Of a DNA stretch of 64,000 bases, positions 15,335 through 24,120 are shown in pieces. Below the pieces are notes generated by a model. It saw only the letters and a list, made by a program, of their open reading frames with translations. It made no database searches and was not told the DNA's origin. The stretch lies in assembly GCF_030269605.1 (NCBI RefSeq), contig NZ_BSTQ01000003.1, positions 248,001-312,000 on the forward strand, read 5' to 3'. Within the stretch, counting starts at the first letter, position 1; every line of letters begins with the position of its first letter. The position numbers and the translations under genes are program-made. This DNA is from Lentzea sp. NBRC 105346. GTDB taxonomy: Bacteria; Actinomycetota; Actinomycetes; Mycobacteriales; Pseudonocardiaceae.

Positions 15335-15679
15335 TGCCCCAACGATACGCGTGTCAGCAGGCTGTGACACTGGACTGGCGAGATAACCCACACGAGTGAA
15401 CACATTCCCAGGTAGCCATTTCCGGCAACCGGCGCAACAGAGCGTCCACCGGCGAGGCGAACCGAGACGCGGCTCACCGGGACAATACGCCAGGTCACCA
15501 GGGCCGGTGTCCACATTTTTGGACCCATAACACCAGGAAAATGCCCCCCAACGGGGGTGAACAGTCACATTTTAGCGGCGAAACGTTAGCTGATAAACGG
15601 ATCGTGGACTATGGTGATGTCGAAGCACGTGGTTACGTCGAGGACACCGCGGGCTATGTGAGTACACAACGGAGGAACA
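15335..15679. other. Long csoR-lsr2 divergent intergenic region
   Basis: 345 bp without a coding region that I accept. The half nearest lsr2 is AT-richer than its surroundings (tracts such as ACATTTTTGG and CACATTTTAG), which fits promoter DNA and possible autobinding by Lsr2, a protein that prefers AT-rich DNA. A small hairpin GTCCA-cattttt-TGGAC lies near 15508-15524. No further site is clear. Confidence 0.4.
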
Positions 15680-16021
15680 GTGGCACAGCAGACCGTCGTC
15701 CAACTCATCGACGACCTCGACGGCGGAGAAGCCGACGAGACCGTGACCTTCGCTCTCGACGGAGTCGAGTACGCCATCGACCTGTCGAAGGAAAATGCGG
15801 AGCGGCTTCGCGAGTCGCTGGCGGACTTCGTCGCCAAGGCTCGTCGTGCGGGTGGCCGCAAGCAGCGCAAGGGCAGCGGCAAGAGCAGCGTGAAGGCCAC
15901 TGACAAGGCCGAGGCACAGCGGATTCGTGACTGGGCGCGTGCACAGGGGCACCAGATCTCGGACCGTGGTCGCATTCCGCAGAACCTGGTCGTGCAGTTC
16001 CAGGAAGCGCACGCCTCCTGA
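15680..16021 (+). CDS. lsr2: Lsr2 nucleoid-associated protein
   Basis: 113 residues from the GTG at 15680 after AACGGAGGAACA. The N-terminal dimerisation domain reads VVQLIDDLDGGEADETV and VEYAIDLS. A basic Lys/Arg/Ser linker spans about residues 55-72. The C-terminal DNA-binding domain has IRDWARAQGH and the minor-groove RGR in DRGRIP. Lsr2 is the actinobacterial H-NS analogue. It bridges DNA and silences AT-rich, often horizontally acquired or secondary-metabolite genes. Length and domains are typical. It is monocistronic. Confidence 0.96.
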   Translation: MAQQTVVQLIDDLDGGEADETVTFALDGVEYAIDLSKENAERLRESLADFVAKARRAGGRKQRKGSGKSSVKATDKAEAQRIRDWARAQGHQISDRGRIPQNLVVQFQEAHAS

Positions 16022-16048
16022 GCTGGGCGGTTTCACACGTCGGCCGGG

Positions 16049-18046
16049 TCAGCCGGCCGACGTGTTAACCCGACCGGGAAAAGTAGCACCGATCAGACGA
16101 AGGACCGGCGTTGCCTTGACCGCCGTCTCCTCGAATTCCTCGGCCGGGTCCGACAGGGCTACGACAGCTCCGCCCACGCCGAAACTCACCTTGTCGCCGT
16201 CCGCGACGAGCGTCCGGATCACGATGCTGAAGTCGGCAGTTCCGCTCAGCGAGAAGTATCCGAGCGCTCCTGAGTAGACACCGCGTGGCCCCGCTTCCAG
16301 GCCATCGAGAATCTGCATCGTACGAACCTTCGGCGCTCCGGTCATCGATCCACCGGGGAACGCCGCGCGTACACAACGCACCGCGGAACTGTCCGGTCTC
16401 AAGCGCGCGCGTACGGTGCTCACAAGTTGATGAACAGTCGCATACGACTCGACATCGAAAATCTTCGGTACCTCGACCGAGCCGACTACCGCGCACGTAC
16501 CGAGGTCGTTGCGGACGAGGTCCACGATCATCAGGTTCTCGGCCCGGTCCTTCACCGACGAAGCCAGTGATTCCCGCAACCGCTCATCCAGCGAATCAGA
16601 AGCCCCGCGCGGCCGCGTGCCCTTGATCGGGGAGGACTCCACCACACCGTCTCGGGAGACCCGGAGAAAACGTTCCGGTGAGGTGCTCAGGACCGACAAC
16701 TGGCCGAACCGTAACAACGCCCCGAACGGCGCCGGGTTCTCCGCCCGCAGCACCCGATAGGCCTCCCACGGATCCAGCTCGCCGCGCCACGACAACGTGT
16801 TCGTCAGGCACACCTCATAGGTCTCCCCCGCGGTGATGGCCTCCATGCACGCGTCGATGAGCTTCGCGTAATGCGCCCGGCCGTGCCGCAGCTGCACCTC
16901 GACCGGCCCCGCCGGACGTACCGGTGAACCAAGTGGAACGGCCGAAACGTCAAGCGACAGCCACGGGTCGTCCGGTGTCAACGACAACAGATAAACGCAA
17001 TGTTCCAGATGGTCGAAGACGACTGCTCGATCCACGAACATCATCGAGGCGTCCGGTTGCTCGGACCGATGCGTCAGCTCACCGCCACATTCCGCCTTCA
17101 GCTCATAACCGAGATAGCCGACCCACCCCAGGGCGAAGTCGAACGGCACGTCGGGCTGCACCACGCGATGGGCCGCGATGTCGGCGTCCAGCCATTCGAA
17201 GAACGACGCGCAGGGCGTGTCCACCCCGTTGACCGTCAACCGGCCTTCCCACACGTCATAGGACGCCACACGGGCCAGCGGGCCGCTCGCGTCACCCATG
17301 AACGAGAACCGGCCGTCCCGGCCGCTGTCGAGCCAGAAAGCCGTGGCAGAGGACCCGTACCAGGACGCGAACAGCTCCTCGGGGTCCGGAAACGCGTCCA
17401 CGCGCCGGACGTGCACCTGCCGCTCGGTAACGACATAAGGAAATACCGGCTCGGGCGTCACGCCACGCACACCGGGCGTCAGCCGCGCGAAGTTCGAGAG
17501 CAGTTCATAGCCGTGCGAGGTGCAGATCGACTCGGGGTGGAACTGCACACCCCACGCCGGCCGCGACACGTGCCGCACGGCCATCAGCACGTCGTCGTCC
17601 AGCGACCACGCGATCGGTTCCAGCGACGACGGCAGGTCCGTGACGGCCAGCGAGTGGTAGCGCACCACGGCTAGCGGTGACGGCAATCCGTCGAAGAGAT
17701 CGACTCCGGTGTGCCGGACCAGGGACACCAGCCCGTGCCGCGGCGTCGGCGCGGGGCCTACCGAAGCACCCGCCAGCAGGCACAAACCCTGATGCCCCAG
17801 GCACACCCCGAGCAGCGGGATGTCCGCGTGCTCGATCACCGCTCGGCAGATACCGAAGTCGGCGCGGTTCTGCGGGCGGCCGGGGCCGGGTGAGATCACC
17901 ACGTTGTCGAACGCCCGCAACGACGACAGCCGCCAGCGCGGGTCGTCGTTGCGGACGACCACGGGCTCGGTTCCGTTCACCTCGGCCAGGTACTGGTAGA
18001 GGTTGAACGTGAACGAGTCGTAGTTGTCGATCAGGAGAGTGCGCAT
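16049..18046 (-). CDS. pabAB: Fused aminodeoxychorismate synthase (PabA-PabB)
   Basis: 665 residues from the ATG at 18046; an in-frame GTG at 18058 would add four. Residues about 1-190 are the glutamine amidotransferase: LLIDNYDSFTFNL, nucleophile Cys in LGVCLGHQG, and the C-terminal HPES. Residues about 210-665 are the chorismate-binding domain, with PIKGTRPRG near residue 475; the Lys in PIKGT marks PabB rather than anthranilate synthase (PIAGT). A conserved GGSMTGAPK follows. The product is 4-amino-4-deoxychorismate for folate; PapA-type enzymes of antibiotic pathways share this layout. No antibiotic genes flank it, so folate is more likely. A perfect hairpin spans the start. Confidence 0.92.
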   Translation of the reverse strand: MRTLLIDNYDSFTFNLYQYLAEVNGTEPVVVRNDDPRWRLSSLRAFDNVVISPGPGRPQNRADFGICRAVIEHADIPLLGVCLGHQGLCLLAGASVGPAPTPRHGLVSLVRHTGVDLFDGLPSPLAVVRYHSLAVTDLPSSLEPIAWSLDDDVLMAVRHVSRPAWGVQFHPESICTSHGYELLSNFARLTPGVRGVTPEPVFPYVVTERQVHVRRVDAFPDPEELFASWYGSSATAFWLDSGRDGRFSFMGDASGPLARVASYDVWEGRLTVNGVDTPCASFFEWLDADIAAHRVVQPDVPFDFALGWVGYLGYELKAECGGELTHRSEQPDASMMFVDRAVVFDHLEHCVYLLSLTPDDPWLSLDVSAVPLGSPVRPAGPVEVQLRHGRAHYAKLIDACMEAITAGETYEVCLTNTLSWRGELDPWEAYRVLRAENPAPFGALLRFGQLSVLSTSPERFLRVSRDGVVESSPIKGTRPRGASDSLDERLRESLASSVKDRAENLMIVDLVRNDLGTCAVVGSVEVPKIFDVESYATVHQLVSTVRARLRPDSSAVRCVRAAFPGGSMTGAPKVRTMQILDGLEAGPRGVYSGALGYFSLSGTADFSIVIRTLVADGDKVSFGVGGAVVALSDPAEEFEETAVKATPVLRLIGATFPGRVNTSAG

Positions 18047-18061
18047 TGCGAAGCGCACTCT
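18036..18061 (-). promoter_or_regulatory. Hairpin over the pabAB translation start
   Basis: Perfect 9-bp arms (18036-18044 and 18053-18061; AGAGTGCGC/GCGCACTCT) enclose an 8-nt loop. The ATG start lies at the loop/3'-arm edge and the alternative GTG inside the 5' arm, so the structure could limit ribosome access. Confidence 0.4.
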
Positions 18062-18073
18062 ACCTGCACAAAC

Positions 18074-18871
18074 TCAGCTCAGGTGGAACCTCTGGTCGGT
18101 GGCCAGCGAGGCCAGTTTCTCGGTTGTGAAGACCTGTGCGCCGAGCTCGGGCCGTCGACTGCCGTAGAAACCCTTGTTCTGCCCGAGGAAGACGACCGTG
18201 CCGTCGGGATGCCGGTAGGCCGCCCACTGCTCGAACGTGTCGTCGCGCCCACTCGTGTTCTTGGTCACCAGGCCGACCTTCTTGCCCGCGACGTCGACCA
18301 CCTGGCACTCGCCGTCCATGCCCCAGAACGTCTGGGCCAGCGCACACGGCTCGGATGGGAGCTTGTTGCCCACGGCGTGCACCTCGGTGATCAGCTTGCC
18401 CACCCCGCCGTCCTTCTGCACCGGCGTGATGACCATGTACTCCCAGGCTTCGTCACCCTTCTGCGCCTGGTGGGTCTGCATGTCGCTGCCGTTGTACGAG
18501 GGGTCCTGGTACTGCATCTGCTCGGTCTTGTACCCGTCGGGCACCATCGCGATCAGGTCGTTCAGCAGTTCCTTGCCCTTGTCGGCCTGCGGACCGTTGA
18601 CCTGCGTGCGGCCGTTGTTCTCCGTCGGCCCGCTCGACGAGCCGTTGCTGCCGAACTGCAGGCCGGGCACCGACACACCGTTGGCCACCAGCGCGGTCCC
18701 GACGCCGACGCCGGCCACGAGCACCATCACCGCGGCGCCGGTCCACACGGCCATCCGGCGTGAACGGGCCTGCCGGCCACTGCGCAACACGGCGGACGGG
18801 TCCATCGAGGGTGGCGGGCTGCTCGCCACCATCACGTCGTGGAACGCCCGCCTGAGGTCCTGTTCGTTCAT
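18074..18871 (-). CDS. Single-pass membrane protein paired with SigE-family sigma factor
   Basis: 265 residues. The cytoplasmic N-terminus (about 1-38) starts MNEQDLRRAFHDVM. One TM helix lies at about residues 40-62. A Ser/Gly/Asn-rich linker is followed by an extracellular domain of about 165 residues with two Cys (PCALAQ and GECQ). Its start overlaps the sigma gene stop by 4 bp (ATGA). That position and topology suggest the cognate anti-sigma or sensory partner, although no zinc-binding HxxxCxxC anti-sigma motif is present. The extracellular domain is not recognised. Confidence 0.75.
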   Translation of the reverse strand: MNEQDLRRAFHDVMVASSPPPSMDPSAVLRSGRQARSRRMAVWTGAAVMVLVAGVGVGTALVANGVSVPGLQFGSNGSSSGPTENNGRTQVNGPQADKGKELLNDLIAMVPDGYKTEQMQYQDPSYNGSDMQTHQAQKGDEAWEYMVITPVQKDGGVGKLITEVHAVGNKLPSEPCALAQTFWGMDGECQVVDVAGKKVGLVTKNTSGRDDTFEQWAAYRHPDGTVVFLGQNKGFYGSRRPELGAQVFTTEKLASLATDQRFHLS

Positions 18872-19362
18872 CGAACCCTCTCTTCTGCGAGCAGACCGCG
18901 CAGCGTCTGCAGCCCCCGCGCGGCCTGGCTCTTCACGGTTCCTTCCGAGATACCGAGGAGCTCGGCCGTGTACTCGACCGAGGCGTCCTCCCAGTACCGC
19001 AGGACGAGCACGGCTCGCTGTTTCGGAGGCACCTTCGCCAATGCCCCGAGCAACACCAGCCGTTCTTCGGGCAGGCCCGACGGGGTCACGGGCACCTCGG
19101 TAGGTGGCTCACCCACCGACTCGTGCCGGAACCAGCCCCGGCGCCGCTCGGACAGGAACGTGCGCACCAGCGTCTGCCTGGTGTACGCGTCCATCGCCTC
19201 GTGCCGCTGAATCCGACGCCACGCCAGGTAGATCTTCGTGAACGTCTGCTGCACCAGGTCCTCCGCGCGATGCCAGTCACCGCACAGCAGGTATGCCGTG
19301 CCGCGCATGGCGTCGGAACGCGCCGCGAAGTAGGCCTGGAACGCGGCGTCCCGATCACTCAT
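18868..19362 (-). CDS. SigE-family ECF RNA polymerase sigma factor
   Basis: 164 residues from the ATG at 19362 (RBS GGGGAGGAAC; a 12-codon longer frame lacks one). Region 2 has AAFQAYFAARSDAMRGTAYLL then DWHRAEDLVQQTF. Region 4 has KVPPKQRAVLVLRYWEDAS and GISEGTVKSQAARGLQ. This is the actinobacterial SigE family of small sigma-70 factors (Streptomyces-type, not mycobacterial SigE). It probably directs RNA polymerase to a small regulon. Its operon partner is a membrane protein likely to control it. Confidence 0.9.
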   Translation of the reverse strand: MSDRDAAFQAYFAARSDAMRGTAYLLCGDWHRAEDLVQQTFTKIYLAWRRIQRHEAMDAYTRQTLVRTFLSERRRGWFRHESVGEPPTEVPVTPSGLPEERLVLLGALAKVPPKQRAVLVLRYWEDASVEYTAELLGISEGTVKSQAARGLQTLRGLLAEERVR

Positions 19363-19403
19363 GAAGTTCCTCCCCGTCCTGCGATACGGGTTAGACACGC
19401 CCC

Positions 19404-21221
19404 CTACGGCTGAGTGGGTTGCATCTTCGGGCCGGGTTGCACGAACCGCACCGTGAATCCGCCGTCGGGTTGCACCGGCAGGGACAGGGTCTCACCGGCG
19501 GTGACGGTGCGCGTGCTGAACGTGAGCTTGCGGTAGGTGTTGTCGTTGTAGATCTCCGCCCGCCACGTGCCCGAGCCGAGGAACGCGAGCGGCACGTCGA
19601 TCGTGCGCCCCGCGCCGGCGACGTTCGTGGCGACGTACCACTCGTTGCCGTTGCGCCGGGCGAACACGGCCAGCTTGCCGGGGTCACCGGCGAGCAGGCG
19701 GGTGTCGTCCCACACTGCCGGCACGGTCTTCAGCAGCTGTTCCGCGATCGGGTAGTTCGGGTAGTTCGCGATCCGGTCGGCGAAGTTCTGCAGCCCCGAC
19801 TCGAAGATCACCGACAGCGCCAGCTCGGCCGCGTCGCTGTTCCTGCGCACCGCGCTGAACGTCACCGGCGTGAAGTCCATCGAACCCGCGAGGTTCCGCG
19901 TGAACGGCAGCGTCAGGTAATGCGAAATCGGATAGGGCTGCTTACCGGGCTTGGGCTTGATGCCCTCGGCGCCGCGCACGGCCTCGTAGCTCATCACGTG
20001 CGGCCACGTGCGTTCGGTGCCGCGCGGGACGGTCGAACCGTGGAAGTTGACCAGCAGCTTGTTCTTCGCCGTCGCCGCCAGGATGGCGTCGTACCAGCGC
20101 ATCCGCGCCTGCGAGTCCGAGTTCATGAAGTCGATCTTCAACCCGGCCACGCCCCACGAGTGCCACAACGGCAGCTTCGAGTCGCGTTCGGACGCCGTGT
20201 CGAGGTCGGTGTAGTGCACCCACAGGATCACGCCGACCTTGCGCGCCGCGCCGTACCGCACGAGCTCCTGCACCTGCCCGGACGACCAGGTCTTCCAGCC
20301 CGAGTCGACGAGGACGTACTCCCAGGTCTCCTTGGCGGCGTAGTCGACGTAACGCTTCTGCAGGGCCAGGTCGCCCGTGCCGTCGCCCCACCACGACCAC
20401 GCCGAGATGCCCGGCTTGATCCACGACAGGTCGCCGGTCTTGTTGGGACTCGACAAGTCCGTCGACAGGTCGCTCTCCACGACGGTCGCAAGATCGCCGA
20501 TGATCATCGTGCGCCACGGCGTGGTGCCGTTGCTCTGGGTCTGCGCGTCCGGCAGCGTCACGCCGAACTTCCCGTTGTTCAACGTGATCCGCGACGCGCC
20601 GTAGTTGCCGGACATGTCCGACTCGGTCACGAGCAGCCAGGTTCCGTCCACTTGGAACAGTGACGGGTAGCCGTACGCGGCCGGCTGCGCGGCCGCGACC
20701 GTGGTGTGCAGGTGGATGTTCTCGTAGTCCTGCCTGCCGTTGTCCCACGGCAGGAGCACGGCCCTCGCCGACGCGGGCACGGCGTACTCGGACGCCTCGG
20801 TCGTCACGGTCGCGGGCTTCCCGAGCACGTAGCGGTAGCCGAGGCCGTCGGCGGACACGCGGAACACCACGTCGAGCTGGTCGGCGCCCTTGGTGAACCG
20901 CAGGGTCGTCTCGTTCGCGTCCACCTGGTGCTGGCGGCGGCGACCGGTGGCCGTGACGTAGGACTCCTGCACGCGCCGGTCGGACCGGCCGGCGAACTTC
21001 AGGCCCGTGCTCAGGTCCGCGGTCGTGGTGCGGATGCCGAGCGCGGACGGGTTGAGCACGGTCGTCGATCCCTTGGCGACAGTGATCGACAACGTGCCGT
21101 TGTCGGCCAACGCGACGGTCGCCGACACGTCCGAATTGGTGAGCTTCCAGGATTGGGCGGCCTGTGCGGGCGGTGTCAGGCCGAACACGAGCAGTACCGA
21201 AACAAGCAACGCGGACCTCAT
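19404..21221 (-). CDS. Secreted glycoside hydrolase family 97
   Basis: 605 residues with a signal peptide (cleavage near AQA-AQS) and RBS GGAGGG before the ATG at 21221. The N-terminal beta-sandwich (about 25-280) leads to a catalytic barrel with SWWGDGTGDLAL near residue 278, VLVDSGW, GLKIDFMNSD near residue 355 and VNFHGSTVPRGTERTWP. These are GH97 hallmarks (SusB-type alpha-glucosidases and alpha-galactosidases, Ca2+ dependent). A C-terminal beta domain completes the fold. Asp in KIDF matches the retaining alpha-galactosidase-type nucleophile position, but I cannot decide the mechanism. It would act outside the cell on oligosaccharides. It is divergent from a phosphoesterase gene. Confidence 0.88.
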   Translation of the reverse strand: MRSALLVSVLLVFGLTPPAQAAQSWKLTNSDVSATVALADNGTLSITVAKGSTTVLNPSALGIRTTTADLSTGLKFAGRSDRRVQESYVTATGRRRQHQVDANETTLRFTKGADQLDVVFRVSADGLGYRYVLGKPATVTTEASEYAVPASARAVLLPWDNGRQDYENIHLHTTVAAAQPAAYGYPSLFQVDGTWLLVTESDMSGNYGASRITLNNGKFGVTLPDAQTQSNGTTPWRTMIIGDLATVVESDLSTDLSSPNKTGDLSWIKPGISAWSWWGDGTGDLALQKRYVDYAAKETWEYVLVDSGWKTWSSGQVQELVRYGAARKVGVILWVHYTDLDTASERDSKLPLWHSWGVAGLKIDFMNSDSQARMRWYDAILAATAKNKLLVNFHGSTVPRGTERTWPHVMSYEAVRGAEGIKPKPGKQPYPISHYLTLPFTRNLAGSMDFTPVTFSAVRRNSDAAELALSVIFESGLQNFADRIANYPNYPIAEQLLKTVPAVWDDTRLLAGDPGKLAVFARRNGNEWYVATNVAGAGRTIDVPLAFLGSGTWRAEIYNDNTYRKLTFSTRTVTAGETLSLPVQPDGGFTVRFVQPGPKMQPTQP

Positions 21222-21271
21222 CTGGTCCCTCCAGCGATCAAGCCCGCGGCAACGAAAAGGATACTGGTGTT

Positions 21272-22426
21272 GTGATTTTCCTGTTCCTCCTCGCCGTGCC
21301 CCTCGGACTCGCCCATCTGTACGTGTGGCGCCGGTTCGTGGTGAACACGACCGAGCCCGGCCGCGCGCGCCTGATTGGTACGTACACCGTCGCGGGCGGG
21401 TTCCTGCTGTTGATCAGCACGCTGGTCGTGACCAGGCGCGTTGGCCCGGAGATCGGGATGTTCTTCGCCTGGCCGGGCTACATCTGGCTGGCTTTGGTCT
21501 TCTACGCGGCGCTGCTGCTCGGCGTGGCCGAGATTCCCCGGCGCATCCTGATGCGGCGGGCCGTGCGGGTGCCGGCGGGCGGGCCCGAGGAGGAGCTGCC
21601 CGACGAGGGCCGCCGCCGGTTCATCGCGAAGTCGTTCGCGATCGGCACCGGCCTCGCGGCGGGTGGTGTCGTCGGCTACGGCATGACGCAGGCGCTCGGC
21701 GACCCGGTGATCAAGCGGGTGCCGGTGACGCTGGGCAAGCTCGACCCGAGCCTGTCCGGGTTCCGCATCGCGGTGGTGAGCGACATCCACCTCGGGCCGC
21801 TGCTCGGCCGGTCGCACACCGAGAACATCGTGCGGCTGATCAACGAGCAGAACGCCGATCTCGTCGCGATCGTCGGCGACCTCGTCGACGGCACGGTCGA
21901 GGAGCTGGGTTCGGCGGCCGAACCGTTGCAGGACCTGGTGAGCAAGCACGGCAGCTTCTTCGTGACGGGAAACCACGAGTACTACTCGGGTTATGAGCCG
22001 TGGCTGCGCGAGGTCGCGCGGCGCGAGGTGACGCCGTTGCGCAATGAACGGCTGACGATCGCCGGCGGCATCGAGCTCGCCGGTGTCAACGACGTGAACG
22101 GCCGCGCCTATGGAGACGCACCGGACTTCGATCGCGCGCTGGACGGTCGCGACGTGACGAAGCCGTTGGTGCTGCTGGCACACCAGCCGGTTCAGGTGGC
22201 CGAGGCGTCGAAGCGCGGCGTGGACCTGCAGTTGTCCGGTCATACGCATGGTGGACAGATGTTCCCGTTCCATTTGGCGGTTCCGGTGCAGCAGCCCGCG
22301 ACCGCCGGACTGTCAAAAGTGGATGACACATGGCTCTATGTCAGCCGTGGCGCGGGGTTCTGGGGCCCGCCCGTACGCGTGGGAGCGCCGCCGGACATCA
22401 CGGTCGTCGAACTCCGGTCCAGCTAG
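21272..22426 (+). CDS. Membrane-anchored calcineurin-like metallophosphoesterase (YkuE type)
   Basis: 384 residues from the GTG at 21272, with AAAAGGA upstream. Three hydrophobic segments occupy about residues 1-95, followed by RRRFIAKSF with a further hydrophobic segment (a Tat-like or signal-anchor look). The catalytic domain has SDIHLG near residue 170, GDLVDG near 206, GNHEYY near 234 and GHTHGGQ near 326, the full dimetal set. Homologues act on phosphodiesters or lipid-linked substrates such as UDP-diacylglucosamine-like molecules; the substrate here is unknown. The active site should face the outside. Confidence 0.88.
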   Translation: MIFLFLLAVPLGLAHLYVWRRFVVNTTEPGRARLIGTYTVAGGFLLLISTLVVTRRVGPEIGMFFAWPGYIWLALVFYAALLLGVAEIPRRILMRRAVRVPAGGPEEELPDEGRRRFIAKSFAIGTGLAAGGVVGYGMTQALGDPVIKRVPVTLGKLDPSLSGFRIAVVSDIHLGPLLGRSHTENIVRLINEQNADLVAIVGDLVDGTVEELGSAAEPLQDLVSKHGSFFVTGNHEYYSGYEPWLREVARREVTPLRNERLTIAGGIELAGVNDVNGRAYGDAPDFDRALDGRDVTKPLVLLAHQPVQVAEASKRGVDLQLSGHTHGGQMFPFHLAVPVQQPATAGLSKVDDTWLYVSRGAGFWGPPVRVGAPPDITVVELRSS

Positions 22427-22526
22427 ATCCATCACATGTTCGGCTGTCCGATGCGGCGTTTTCAACCAACAGGCCTTAGAGTGGACGGCCGTGCCCGCGT
22501 ACGGATGAAGGGGGACCCCAAGGGAA

Positions 22527-23693
22527 ATGGCCGAGAGCTTCGCCGTTGAACGGCGTGTTGCGACCGAGGCTCGTATTCGGCGTTTCCTGGAGCGGGAGAA
22601 ACCTCAGACCCCCTGCCTGGTCATCGACCTGGAGACCGTGCGGCAGCACCACGCGGACATCGCGTCCGCGTTACCCCGCGTCGACATCTTCTACGCGGTG
22701 AAGTCCAACCCGGCGCCCGAGGTCGTGGCGCTGCTGGCCGCGGCGGGTTCCAGCTTCGACGTGGCGTCGCCCGCCGAGATCGATCTCTGTCTCGAGCAGG
22801 GCGCGGCGCCGTCGGTGATCTCGTACAGCAACCCCATCAAGAAGGCCGCGGACATCGCGTACGCGTACTCGAAGGGTGTGCGGCTGTTCGTGTCGGACAG
22901 CGAACAGGACGTCCGCGCGGTCGCCGCGCACGCGCCCGGTTCGTCCGTGCTGCTGCGAATCCTGGTGCACAGCAAGGGATCCACGTATCCGTTCGGCCGG
23001 AAGTTCGGTTGCGATCCGGAGATGGCGACGGACCTCTTACGGCTGGCGCACGAGTTGGGACTCGTTCCTCTCGGTGTCGCTTTCCACGCGGGCTCGCAAC
23101 AGCTCGACGTGAACGCCTGGGACGGTGGCATCGCCGACGCCGCGCTGATCGCGGCGAAGCTGCGCGCCGAGGGCATCGAGATCTCCACGGTCAACCTGGG
23201 CGGCGGGCTGCCCGCGGTCTACCAGGCGTCCACGCCGACGTTGCCCGAGTTCGCTCTCGGCATCGAGGCCTCGCTCTCACGCCACTTCGGTGCCGCCCGG
23301 CCGCGCGTGATGATCGAACCGGGCCGCGCGATCTCCGCCGAGGCGGGCCTGATCCGCTCGTCGGTCGTGCTCGTCTCACGAAGGTCCTATTCGGACGAAC
23401 GCCGCTGGGTTTACCTCGACATCGGCCGCTACCAAGGCCTGGCCGAGACCGAGGGCGAGGCGATCGCGTACTCGTTGCGGACGTCACGTGATGGTTCGCC
23501 GGTGGGACCGGTCGTCATCGCCGGCCCGACGTGCGACGCCGACGACGTCATCTACCAGCACACCAGGTACGACCTGCCGCTGGATCTGGAGGCGGGCGAC
23601 TTCGTGGACATCCTGTGCGCGGGCGCCTACACCTCGTCCTATTCGTCCGTGTGCTTCAACGGTTTCCCGCCGTTGGCAACGGTCTGCATCTGA
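22527..23693 (+). CDS. Ornithine/lysine decarboxylase, PLP fold-type III
   Basis: 388 residues. Eukaryotic-like ODC/alanine racemase fold: PLP-Lys in FYAVKSNP near residue 55, FHAGSQ near 190, NLGGGLP near 223, EPGRA near 266, GPTCDADDVIY near 332 with the catalytic Cys, and a C-terminal GAYTSSYSS and FNGF. This family makes putrescine from ornithine or cadaverine from lysine; residues deciding between them are not clear to me. It is first in an operon with speD and a spermidine synthase-like gene, so putrescine for spermidine is the likely product. Confidence 0.9.
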   Translation: MAESFAVERRVATEARIRRFLEREKPQTPCLVIDLETVRQHHADIASALPRVDIFYAVKSNPAPEVVALLAAAGSSFDVASPAEIDLCLEQGAAPSVISYSNPIKKAADIAYAYSKGVRLFVSDSEQDVRAVAAHAPGSSVLLRILVHSKGSTYPFGRKFGCDPEMATDLLRLAHELGLVPLGVAFHAGSQQLDVNAWDGGIADAALIAAKLRAEGIEISTVNLGGGLPAVYQASTPTLPEFALGIEASLSRHFGAARPRVMIEPGRAISAEAGLIRSSVVLVSRRSYSDERRWVYLDIGRYQGLAETEGEAIAYSLRTSRDGSPVGPVVIAGPTCDADDVIYQHTRYDLPLDLEAGDFVDILCAGAYTSSYSSVCFNGFPPLATVCI

Positions 23694-23724
23694 TCCGGTT
23701 ATTTCACATAGTTTGGAGTGATTG

Positions 23725-24120
23725 ATGTCCGAAGCGCCCTGTCAGGTCGACCAGGAAGTCGGCCTGTTCGCGGGACAGCACGTACTGGCAGAGCTCTCAG
23801 GCGTGAGCGCGGAGCTGCTCGACGACGAGCGGTTCCTCCGGCACGCACTTGGTGAAGTGCTCACTCAGGCCGACGCGACGGTGCTGGAGGTGATCTCCAA
23901 GAAGTTCGAACCTCAGGGGGTGACGGTCCTGGCGTTGCTGTCAGAGTCGCACGCCTCGATACACACCTATCCCGAAGTCGGCTCGGTCTTCGTGGATGTC
24001 TTCACCTGCGGCACCCGTGCCAAGCCCGAGTTGGCCGTGCGGTTGTTGTCCGACGCTCTGGGCGCTACTCACACGAGCACGGACGTCGTTACTCGGGGCA
24101 TTAAGGAGCATGTGGCGTGA
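23725..24120 (+). CDS. speD: S-adenosylmethionine decarboxylase proenzyme
   Basis: 131 residues from the ATG at 23725 (TTTGGAGTG upstream; a TTG one codon earlier is possible). Prokaryotic class 1 SpeD: the self-cleavage site is visible in LSESHASIHTYPE near residue 74, where Ser becomes the pyruvoyl group. The catalytic Cys is in FTCGTRAKP near residue 93. The enzyme makes decarboxylated SAM, the aminopropyl donor. It ends in a 4-bp overlap (GTGA) with the aminopropyltransferase gene. Some SpeD homologues have become ornithine or arginine decarboxylases, but a separate decarboxylase is already present here. Confidence 0.93.
   Translation: MSEAPCQVDQEVGLFAGQHVLAELSGVSAELLDDERFLRHALGEVLTQADATVLEVISKKFEPQGVTVLALLSESHASIHTYPEVGSVFVDVFTCGTRAKPELAVRLLSDALGATHTSTDVVTRGIKEHVA

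Noticed and set aside
18074-18871. Classical zinc-binding anti-sigma factor
   Set aside because: The position fits, but the HxxxCxxC motif is absent, so it is described only as the sigma factor's membrane partner.
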